From assembly GCF_013426205.1 (NCBI RefSeq), contig NC_089422.1:7839001-7903000 (forward strand): a stretch of 64,000 nt of DNA, given 5' to 3'. Each line of letters opens with the position of its first letter. The stretch's first letter is position 1. The position numbers and the translations under genes were made by a program. The stretch comes from Metarhizium brunneum (Eukaryota > Ascomycota > Sordariomycetes > Hypocreales > Clavicipitaceae). The notes under the pieces are model-generated. The model ran no database searches, was not told the origin of the DNA, and saw nothing but the letters and a program-made list of their open reading frames with translations. This document shows, in pieces, positions 46,916 through 56,545 of this stretch.

Positions 46916-47215
46916 ATGAAGAGCCTCGCATTCCTCTGCCTTGTGGCTGTCTCCTCGGCGGTCGACGTGTACTACTACCGCAACGAATGGTGTGGCGGAA
47001 CTCCTGTCGGTGGTCGCACGTTAGCCTGTGGAAGGAATCAAGTGCCTCTCTCGCCTTCCATTGGCGGCTTTGATCTCCGCTATACAAATGGTATTGTCGT
47101 CGAGTTATATGATCGACGGGATTGCACTGGTGGTCCCTGGTTCACTGATGATGGCAAGGGAGGGTGCGTGAAGGATAGGCAAGCTAGGACGAACTGTCTC
47201 AACGTTCGTTGCTAG
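46916..47215 (+). CDS. Small secreted cysteine-rich protein, beta/gamma-crystallin-like
   Basis: Single exon, 99 residues. A signal peptide is clear (MKSLAFLCLVAVSSA, cleavage around 15-17). The mature part of about 83 residues has six cysteines, enough for three disulfides. VYYYRNEWCGG fits the beta/gamma-crystallin Greek-key signature (aromatic, five residues, aromatic, any, Gly). VVELYDRRDCTGG repeats its shape with Leu and Cys in the aromatic places. Such single-domain crystallin folds occur in secreted microbial proteins with varied activities, so no activity can be assigned. The start codon at 46916 immediately opens the signal peptide. It could be an effector-like or cell-surface protein. 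Confidence 0.75.
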   Translation: MKSLAFLCLVAVSSAVDVYYYRNEWCGGTPVGGRTLACGRNQVPLSPSIGGFDLRYTNGIVVELYDRRDCTGGPWFTDDGKGGCVKDRQARTNCLNVRC

Positions 47216-47809
47216 GTTAGATTTGTTGAAGTGTGAGAAATGGCTGAGACGGCGTGCCGAGGAGCGCTTTTGGTCTTGTAATGGCACGTCGTTCGCAAAT
47301 TACCAAGATCCGTGCAAGCAAGTGGAAGGCTGGTGAACATGAGTGCTGGTGAACATGAGTATTGTCGCGAGTTTTCTAGTGAGTCAAGGAAGAAATAGTC
47401 GAACAGACAAACAATACATGGCGGGTTAAAGAATCCTTATGTGCCGCGCGCGAGACTCCCGCCTCTTTTGCAGTCGGTCAAAGGCTCCTGGATCAATGAC
47501 TACTCTGGTGATATCAATTGGAGTCGGACACCACCCCGGCACCGCCACACCAAATTAACCAAGCCACATATCGAGATCCCACCCGCCACAAGGCTGCAGG
47601 CGCGCAGAGACTCCAAGCCTCGTCGCCAACGGTTGCTCTCTCATGCACGGCATCCTTCGCGACAACGCTGAGCGCGCATGCAGCCACACATTAAAACGAG
47701 CGACGCATCCCAAGATCCCGCCGAGTGCTAGCGCCGGGGCTACCAATTGCCTCCTACATAAAGCCGGCACGCGACTCCGCGGAAACGGAGGCGAACTTCG
47801 CTGCCCAAC
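47216..47809. other. Intergenic region
   Basis: This lies between the secreted-protein gene and arp9, both on the plus strand. No feature beyond presumed promoter sequence is seen. Confidence 0.45.
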
Positions 47810-50090
47810 ATGTCCAGCTCGCAAGCGAAATGGCGCGAGGAGCAGATCCTGATTATCTGTCCTGGCAGCAGGACAACAATGGCGCAGCTGGGATGTGTCG
47901 AACTGACGCCTCCGATGCATCGCATTCCCACGAGGATGTTCAAAGACGGAGACGAGTGGCGGCCGTACCATACGTTTCAGCGCTCCAAGGTTGTGAATGG
48001 TGTCGAGCAGCAGGAATGGGTGGAGGATGTAGACGAGGACAAGGGTGCTACGTATCCAATCCAAGGTATGCCGAGATGGCCCAGCTATAAAACTGCACCT
48101 GGGGATGCAGTCGAACAGACTCAATTTGCACAAGAGAAGACTGACAATGCCCGAAACAAGGCGGACGTATCGTCCAAATGGATGCCTTCCTGGCCTTCCT
48201 CGACCATGTTCACAGCTTGCTCACGACGACCTACCATAACACCCCCATTATGCTAATGGCTTCTCCCCAATGGACGAGACCCGATTGTGAAGCCATCGCC
48301 CAGTATATTTTTGAGAAGACGCGGACGCCTGCGCTTTGCATGATCCACAGCGGCATCGCAACGCAATACGGTCTCAAGTGGCCCAACATGACCGTTATTG
48401 ACATCGGCTACGAAAAGGTTGATGTAACGGCAATTCACGATGGGCGAGTTGTGAATCACATTGATGTGGGATCATCGGGTGCTGACAGTCCCATCAGCGG
48501 CGGGGAGGTCTTCACGCAACGCTTGATGAAATTGTTGAAAGGCAAGAGCTTTACCCACGGCATGGCCGAGCAGTTGAAGAAGAGCACCATTTGCGAAGTT
48601 CTTCCTTATGCTGCCAACGAGCTGGGACTCGTGGAACTGCCCGAGGACTCGGCGCCTGCTGGAGCTCTGCCGGGTGGCTCAGCGGCCGCCGCGGTGCAAG
48701 CAGCAGATGCAAGCAAGCCTGCTGAGCCCGTCAAGCCTTCTGCCACAGGTGGTGGTGATAACGGTGATGGCGAATACGCAAACAACAATAACGGCGACGA
48801 TGATGGTGTTTTGGATGTCGCGGCGATTGTGACGAGCGGTCAAACCAAGGAGTTCCTTGCCAAGAAAGAAAAGGAGAAGGGAAAGCCCGGCCGGAAACCA
48901 AAGGTTCAGGATGCCGATGTTGCGCCAGCCAAACCCGCTCGACTCCCCAATTCCAAGAGGAAGATGAATACTTTTTTTTACGACGAGATTGTCCAGGAGC
49001 TGGTCCCCCCCGAACCCAAGCAAAATGGTACAAACGGCGCAACAGACACGCCAGGCGACAAGCCCGCTCCAGGCCACCAGCCTCCCAAGGAAGGCGAATC
49101 TAACTCTGCTCCTCCTGTAGATGGCGCCGCGCCCGCCTCCAATGGCGGAGAAACTGAAGCCAAACCGGCTGAATTCACCAGTGACGGCGCTTTGCCCGCA
49201 GCAGTTCCGGCCCCGGCAGTTGCAGAGTCCAAACCCGACATCACACAAGCAGAGCACACCGTCTCCGTCTCCGTCTCCGACACCCCAGAGTACAGGCCCA
49301 AGCGCGTCCGCCGCGACATCGAAGTCGGCCTCGAGCGATTCACTTTCGCGGACCGCCACGAGATTGACCGCATCGTCACCGCCATCTACCGCACTGTCCA
49401 AGGCATCGACGACATGTACATGCGGCCCCAGTGCTGGGACAATCTCGTCTTCGTTGGCAACGGGTCCCGTCTCCGCGGCCTCAAGGAGAACATCCTCCAG
49501 ACTCTCAACGCCCGTCATCTCATCTCGCCTTCCACCGCCACCATGTTCACCTCGGAGCTGCCCTCCAACATGGCCACTCCTTCAGGCACGGGATCCCAAA
49601 CGCCCACAGGTTCATTCACCGGCGTCCCGCACCAGCTTTCCACGAGCGGCGTGAACCCCCTTCTCCAGGCTGCCACCACGGCCAGCACCCTGGGCATTGG
49701 AGCCGCCGGCGGCACAGGAGCAGCCGCTACCCCCGCTGCCGGCTCCGACGCCGCCGGTCCCGCGGGCCATCATTTCCACAGCCAGACACCCACGAGCATC
49801 AAGACGGCCAATTTGCCGGGATACTTGGCCGAGTGGACCAAGAATGGCTTCGAGGAGGCCATGTTTCTCGGCGCGCAGGTCGCTGCGCGAATCGCCTTTA
49901 GTCTGCACTCTAATATGGACGCGCAGAGTATCGAGGCGCAGCGGTTGATGAGCCTGAGCAGAGTAGACTACAAGTACGTGCCATTCTAACCAGTTGACTC
50001 TTTCTGTTCTGTCGATTTTGCAGCGTATACTAATGGTCGTGTAGCGAGCTCGGTCCCAAGGGTATCCGGACACATTCTATGCTGAGTTAG
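47810..50090 (+). CDS. arp9: Actin-related protein 9 (SWI/SNF-RSC subunit)
   Basis: Three exons, join(47810..48065, 48161..49973, 50045..50090), give 704 residues. Arp9 pairs with Arp7 (Arp42 in fission yeast) on the HSA helix of the remodeller ATPase. Matching features are the EEQILIICPGSRTTMAQLG opening, YPIQGGRIVQMDAF, the VIDIGYEKVDVTAIHDG phosphate-loop-like strand, GGEVFTQRLMKLL, the DVAAIVTSGQTKEFLAKKEKE segment seen in yeast Arp9 (NVAEIITSGRDTREVLEE), and the C-terminal FLGAQVAARIAF...SRVDYNELGPKG. Canonical actin catalytic residues are not conserved, as expected. About 300 inserted residues are low-complexity (Pro/Ala/Gly/Asn), explaining the length over yeast's 467. Two acceptors compete at the last intron; I use the distal one. 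Confidence 0.9.
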
Positions 50091-50685
50091 GCTTGGACCT
50101 GGCGCGGTTCAATCGGAATGGTAAATTGGAGTTTGGATGTATATTTTTCTTTTTCCGTTTGTCACGGAACAGGAGTGTTGATGGACTGAATCTTTTGGTC
50201 AATAAAAAAAGGGGGGGTGCCTCAGCAGCTAAGCAGAAACTGGACAAAGTAGAGCGGAAATTACTTGGGTCTTGTATGATACGCAGGTAGCACATCTATG
50301 CTTTTTTCAAGGGCTTGATCTTGCTCCAATGAATGGCCTGTACAAATTGACACCACGACTACTGAGGACATCCAAAGGCACAAACAAAGGAGGCATGTTT
50401 CACATACAAGGGTAGAGAAAACACCGCACCGGTTTCTTTTCACGCTATCAAGAGAAGCATATCCAGTACACGGCGGCCATTTACTATACAACGCCTTCCT
50501 TCCAAGCGAGCATGCGAGATTCTTTCCAAAACAATGCTTGTAATGCCATCATCACCTTTTGTGTATGCTTATGATCCAACCAGGATGGGAGGGTATATTG
50601 CAAAAAGTTGAAAAGGAAAAAAAAAAAGAAACAAGTCGTCAGAATATACGAGCAACTGTATATAGATGTGAGTAATTAAGGATCA
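50091..50685. other. Tail-to-tail intergenic region, arp9/MATE gene
   Basis: This holds the 3' flanks of convergent genes. A- and G-runs occur (50204-50217 and 50617-50627). No coding signal is visible. Confidence 0.5.
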
Positions 50686-52846
50686 TTAACCGGCGGCATT
50701 TCGGGCCTCTGCTTCAAGGGCGGCTTTATGCCAATCTGTGTGGAGGAGGTATGTGTATTCGATGACAGACACCCTACAAAACGTCAGTTTTTTTTTTCCA
50801 AAATGGATTTTGCAAAAAAAGGCAGCAAAGAGCACTTACAGTGCCAAGCCGATCGTAAGACCGATCCACAAGCCGTCAAGGTTCCAGCCCAAGCCGAACG
50901 CAAGGCCAAGCGAGATGGGGAGGGAAATCACGTAGTAGGAGATGAGATTAGCTGGCCCACCAATGGATTGCTTGCCAATGCCGCGGAGGAGACCATGAGC
51001 TCCTGCGCCGAGACCATCAAAAAGCTGCATGACGGCCACAAGGGGGAGGACGCTGGCGACAATCTTGATGACTTCTGGGTCGTTGGTGAAGAGGATGGGG
51101 AGGTGGAAGCGGAGGGACGAGAATATGGTGACGTTGAGGGCGCCAAGAATGCTCGCCAGTACAAAGGTCTATATACTCTGTGTTAGTAGAAGGTGAATGA
51201 GAGACAGGGCAGACGACGGAGGGAGTGAGATTCCACGCACCACTTTGCCAGCTATTTTGGCGGCATCCACAAGCCCTGCGCCCATGAGGTTTGCCACTCG
51301 TGTAGACGCAGCGATGGACATGGGAAACGGCATCTGGTAAGAGATACTGGATAGGGTGACAAGGACGCTCTGCGCAGCGAGGTACTCGGTGCCGAGCTGG
51401 CCAGCCAAGAGAGTCATAATCTCAAAGGCGAACCATTCCGCCTCGACCATGATCATGCCAGGGAGAGCAAGCTTAATCATGATCCACCAGTTGGAAAAGA
51501 TGCGCTTGCTGAAGCCGCCCCAGCACTGCCTGCCATCGACAAAGACGATGTACAAGAGGAGAAGGATTGGCAATAAGCTCTCCGTGATGGCGACGGCAAT
51601 TGGGGCGCCGACGAAACCTAGACCCAGTCTCCAGACAAGAAGCCAGTTGATAAAGATGTTGATGGGGGCCGCAACAAGGAGCACGTAAGTAGTTGCCCGG
51701 AAAAGGCCCTGCGCCTGGGTGAATCGTTTGCCGACTTCGAAGAGGACGATGCCGGGGATGCTGGCAATCATGACTTTGAGATACAAGGCAGCCAGACGGG
51801 CGGTTTCTGCGTCCGGGACGACGTGGAAGAGGATTCTGTCGGCGAATAGCCAGAGAATAGCGACCGGGAGTGACATGAACATGAGAAAGCATGCCATGCG
51901 CTGGCATTGTAACCCGACCAGGTGCTTGTGGCCTGAACCGTACGCTTGGGCGCAGAGTGTGTCCAGACTCGTTGCTAAGCCTTGGAAGGGGGCGAGGCAA
52001 CTGATTGCTTGTGACATGTTGGCCACTATGGTGTCGGTGTTAGTCTTTTCTGAGATGTCTTTTTTTGCATTCCTATCCTGTTGATATGGAGCGCCATGGA
52101 TAAGATGACTTACATGAAACAGCAGCGAGCTCAACCCTGCCAATTCTGCCCACGGCAAAAATACTCGTCACATTAATAGAATATTGCAAGGCAAAAGTGA
52201 TAATGAGTGGCCAAGAATAGGCCACAATCGTCTTTGTCTCTCTCTGCCACGTCGTTTGCAGTCGGCCAGACGCAATGGCTTCTTCCCACTGTTGCTCCAA
52301 TCCATCATCTGCTGACCCGGACCCGGCATCGGAGCCCACGCCCTGACCATGTCCACGTCCATTCAGGAGCGGCGAGGTTTCTGTGGGAGGGTATTCGGGC
52401 GATTCCTCGTCGACGGCCTCTCGGGGGAGCTTTGTGCTAAAGAGTCTGTTGTACAGACGACGGGCAAAGGATGGCTTCTGCTTCTGGCTTGCGTGCTTGG
52501 GGGGCAGCACATGGTTGTCTCGCAGGAGACTTCTTTCAGCATGGCGAGACTGCCTTCTCTCCATGGGTGTCAGGATGGGCTCGTCAATGGGCTGCGCATT
52601 GAAAACTGGTCTTGTTCCGCCATAGGCAACGCCGCTGGGGCGGCGATACATGAGGTGACTGGGACGTTCTGCCTCCCCTTGGTCCTCGATGACGGTGTCG
52701 TCATAGTCGTCGTCGGAACAAGCGGCTATGTCTTCTGCAAGAAACCGTCCAGCTAATGGGGAGCTAGACAGAAATCTCTGCTGGGCTGAACTTGACAACA
52801 CATCGCGGCGACTGGGCGAGGTTCCCATGCTTCTGCCATGCTCCAT
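50686..52846 (-). CDS. MATE-family multidrug/toxic-compound antiporter
   Basis: Four exons, complement(join(50686..50773, 50840..51168, 51241..52025, 52114..52846)), give 644 residues. MATE proteins export organic cations, drugs or metabolites against H+ or Na+. An unusually long hydrophilic N-terminus (about 215 residues, Ser/Arg/acidic, cytosolic) precedes twelve-helix MatE repeats. Typical motifs are TIVAYSWPLIITFALQYS, the MATE signature region GLATSLDTLCAQAYGSGHKH, QAQGLFRATTYVLLVAAPINIFINW and the second-half LPGMIMVEAEWFAFE. The order resembles yeast Ethionine-resistance Erc1/YDR338c-type proteins. The third exon only keeps frame from the second of two closely spaced acceptors. The location is probably vacuolar or plasma membrane; substrate unknown. 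Confidence 0.9.
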
Positions 52847-53885
52847 TTTGACTGGCCCGAGGGTACTCGAAAGGTAGAAAGAGACGTTCTGCGACGAGGA
52901 GCGAGGTTATTTGGACCAGCCCTGACTGGCGGGAAGAGGCAGAAGTTAGGCGATGCGTGAATGGCAAAGCAATGCTATGTGACGACACAGTCTAATGTCT
53001 GTTGTCATGGAACATACGGAGGTGCGAAAAAGCAGCAATTTCCCTAACAAAACATATTCGAAAGGGCCAATGACAAGCAGATAACAGTACAAGCCTGTAG
53101 TTCCTCTCTCTCCAACGTGCCAGAGAAGTGATGTTAGTGAGCAGGGCAGGCACGTGGTGTGATTGAGGAAGGAAGAAAATAAAAACTAGAAATCCCACGA
53201 TGACCCAACTTTGGACGGGGTCATGGACCCGTCATTCCAAAGAGGAATAGGCGGGTCTTGGAGTAATGTCCAACATTGAAGTCCAGGTTGGCTTCGGCTG
53301 TCATCAAAAGTGGGACGGCCAGGTCTAATGACCAGACCCAAACTTTGATATCCTCATAATTATAGTCTGCGCGCCGCTAGCAAGTACCCAAGGTGGTTTG
53401 CCTCGGGCAGTCACACAACCGTCAACGCCACTCACGAGGACAAAAAGCGTACGAGACACGCCTAGCCCGATATTTCCAGCCGGTTCCGAGTACGTCGCCG
53501 CCATTGGCCATCGCTGCGACATAGGTCGGACCAATCCCGCTTGCCATTTGTTCAACAACCAATCCTTGACTTCATGTACGGAGTGCTCTATGTAAGACAT
53601 TCATCGTACTGAGTGCTGCCGCTGCCAAATTCGGGAGAGTAGCTGACTCGCTGGTGTAACAATCGAGGGCCTCCTCGTTGAGGCTCTGGTGAGAGGTTAC
53701 ACCGGCGTCGATTGCATCTGGTGACACTGGGCGGAATAGTATGCTCATTGCAGTACGTACATACGTTGTTTGTGCTATGCATTATTTTCCTGCAGCCCAT
53801 GTCGCCCGATATGTCGACATGCATCAAATTGGCAAGGTCACAATCAGCCACATCCTACCCGGAATACACAATAAGCTTCGGAGAA
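52847..53885. other. Intergenic region upstream of the MATE gene
   Basis: This is 1 kb between the tdp1 stop and the MATE start, both minus strand. It would contain the MATE promoter and tdp1 3' flank. No gene or striking repeat is seen. Confidence 0.45.
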
Positions 53886-55592
53886 TCATTCCATCCATTG
53901 CCGACCGAAACGATCCCGTTCGCTGTGCTGCATTGTTGCGACCCATGGCACTTCTTCCGCGCCGTACCGCTGTAGTGGTAGGCTATAAGGTATCCTGACT
54001 CCCATCAAGACGCCGCTAGCACCAGCTTTGGGGCTAGCTTGTTCTTTTGGTTTCTTCGGCACATCAGACTGAAAGGTCCCGACCATTGAAACATCCTGGC
54101 CGACTAGACCAGGCCATACCAGAACGCCAATCTCCCAAGATGCCACTCTCAGCTCACCCGACGGCCTCGAGGCCTCTCCCCATGCCTGTTTTGAAATGTT
54201 GGCAGATGTAAGCATGGCCCAGTCAATCGAACCCTCCTCGTTATAGCGAATATAAGTCTTAATGTGTGGAGCTGCCCTGTCTCGTCCACCGTTTCTGGTT
54301 TTGATTTCAGGTGATGAGGCTGTCCCCAGTCAGACAAAAAACAAAAAGTCTTCATTTGGTAAGAGCGGACAAGCCAAGGCGAACAAGACTCACCAATGCC
54401 GTCTGGACTGTCGTTGGCCCAGTGATGTAAGATGGGCCGTAGATAACCCAGTTGCTGAGCTTGTTGAGATGACTGGATTTTAGTATGAATCGAGGCGCCA
54501 GATGCATAACCATCTAGAGACTGTCTTATTTCATCTGCTGTGGGAAATACGATGCTAAACTTTGGTCGTTGTAAGGACTTCGTCTTGCTTGTTGCAAGAG
54601 AGTCGAAAAGTGTTTTCTGGAGCCAAGTATCTTTGGCCCCTAGTGTTGCAATAGAAGATACTTGTGACACAATTTCTGAACTACCTTCTTTGCACGGAAC
54701 TGAGCTCAGGTACCTCTTTACACCAGACCAGCCATACGCCGTTCCGGACAGGTCATGTATGTCATGTTTTCCAGGGACACTGGCTATAAGCGCACCTTTG
54801 ACGCTAGAGAAATCATATTGAACAAGTCGATCTATAAGTGTTCGGCATGTGAGTTTTCGACTGTCATATGACTTTAAATAATTGAGGAGATCGACCTTGA
54901 ATCTCTCGCCGCTGCCGAATGGCAGGTCGCAATACTCTTGCAGTTGCCTAAGCCCTGGTGGCAACTGAGATAATCGGGGGGTCCTCCAGACGGCATTCGT
55001 CATATTCGTCCAGTCCTTTGGTATCATATTGGCTGTGTGAATAATAATCTCTGCAGTGTTGTCGTGGCGGAAGAGTACCATCATTTTCGAGTGATGAGTG
55101 CCAAACATTTCCGGCATCGGAGCCACATGGAGTTTCACATTATCAAATTCAGATGATTCCGCCTATGTTACTGTATTAGGAACCAAGACAGATAATCTTC
55201 TGGGAATTCTTTAGCGTGATGGAAGCAATCCTTACCGTGAGCGCCAACCGATGTGGATCATCCCTTTTCCAGAATCCGTGGACAACGTGCACATTTACAA
55301 GGTGTCTTGTATCCTGGTCAAAAGCGTCCATCAAGAATGGAACGTCGTGCAGGTAGTTGAACTCCCAGCAATCGCTGATGAGTGGATCGCCAAGAAGATC
55401 CTTCAAGGTGACAGCGTCGTAGTTGAGTTCCTCGGGAAGATCCCGTATCCAGGTTAGTTGCCACGGGGAGGCCAGCCGCTCGGGTTCACGACGCTGACTC
55501 TTCCGAGGAGGGCTAATGGGAGCCGACAGTGATGTAGGCGCATCATTTTGCTCCAAATCATCCACTCGCTGCCGCTTTTGATGTCGCTCCAT
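53886..55592 (-). CDS. tdp1: Tyrosyl-DNA phosphodiesterase 1
   Basis: Three exons, complement(join(53886..54319, 54394..55162, 55236..55592)), give 519 residues. Tdp1 hydrolyses the bond between a trapped topoisomerase I tyrosine and the DNA 3' end. Both HxK catalytic motifs are intact: GTHHSKMMVL (His143, Lys145) and APHIKTYIRY (His394, Lys396), the second followed by LTSANISKQAWG. LTWIRDLPEELNYDAVTLKDLLGDPL and HTANMIPKDWTNMTNAVW are also family signatures. The N-terminal 40 residues are basic, proline-rich and probably disordered with a nuclear signal. Introns are 73-74 bases. The true ATG is at 55592 (MERHQKRQRV); one codon further upstream is GTG. It is divergent from the PDI gene. Confidence 0.94.
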
Positions 55593-56545
55593 CACGGTCG
55601 TCGGGCTTTGGCCAAGGACAAGCTGAAGTCATGAAGCAAACCGACAGGTGTAATAAATGTGAGAAATGTCAATGATAGGCCACCGAAATATATTCAAAGC
55701 GTAGTGCGGGGTACCTTGACACATGTTTTGATGACTCTTGGAAAAGACGGAGACTTATAGTTATTAACACGTTTCAACCCTTTGCGCGGATGCAGTAGCA
55801 TCTACTCCGTATCTCGTTGTATCATTGGACAAATAATGCGAGATGACGAAATCCGCTAGTTAGACACGGAAAAGTCTACTCTGCGGTTTGTGAGTCCTGG
55901 GTGCGTGATACGCGGCGACCTGCCACTGTCTTGCAATGGTGAACAAGATGGGAAGGCAGGATTCTTTCCATTTGGAGGTGCAAGAACATCCCTGTAATTC
56001 GATAATGGAGCCTTCAGTTCGCAGATCCGTTCACAGCCAGGAAGCGGGGCGCGAAGCACCCCGTTCTGTGGCGGTGCAGGTATGTGGCTGATACAGCTTT
56101 TTGTTTGCAGCGTTTAGGACACCTATGTGGCTTGGCATGGACTGTTTGGCAAATGACTCCTGACACATTGACGTTAACCCTTTTCCCGTCCATTTCGCCT
56201 TTGCCGCGCCAACTGTCGTCCGTTTTCCCATCGACATTTCTCTAGTGGCATTGGGGTTTCGCCTGGAAGCGATCACACCTCAGGTGCCCTCATTCATATC
56301 TATTTTATTACGACAAATCCACCAATTTCCAGTCCTCTCATCACCTTCAAAATTCATTCTGCTCTGGGTCACCGAATCAACCGTCCCCAAAGTCGCATCA
56401 CTTATACTGTTCCAGGTTTGAGTGACGACGTTAGTATTCGACTTTTTGCCTCCCATTGCCAGTTCCTTCTCCCTTCGATTTCCCGGATTGTCTTCTGTCC
56501 CCGAAATAGGATCCGCACTTGGCGAAGTGCATCGCGTCGCCACAC
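55593..56545. other. Divergent promoter region, tdp1/PDI gene
   Basis: This is a 950-base head-to-head spacer. One half-site of the dispersed motif lies at 55803-55811. No gene is visible. Confidence 0.5.

Noticed and set aside
48679..49518. 279-codon frame antisense to arp9
   Set aside because: It lies opposite the low-complexity insertion of Arp9 and has no independent support.
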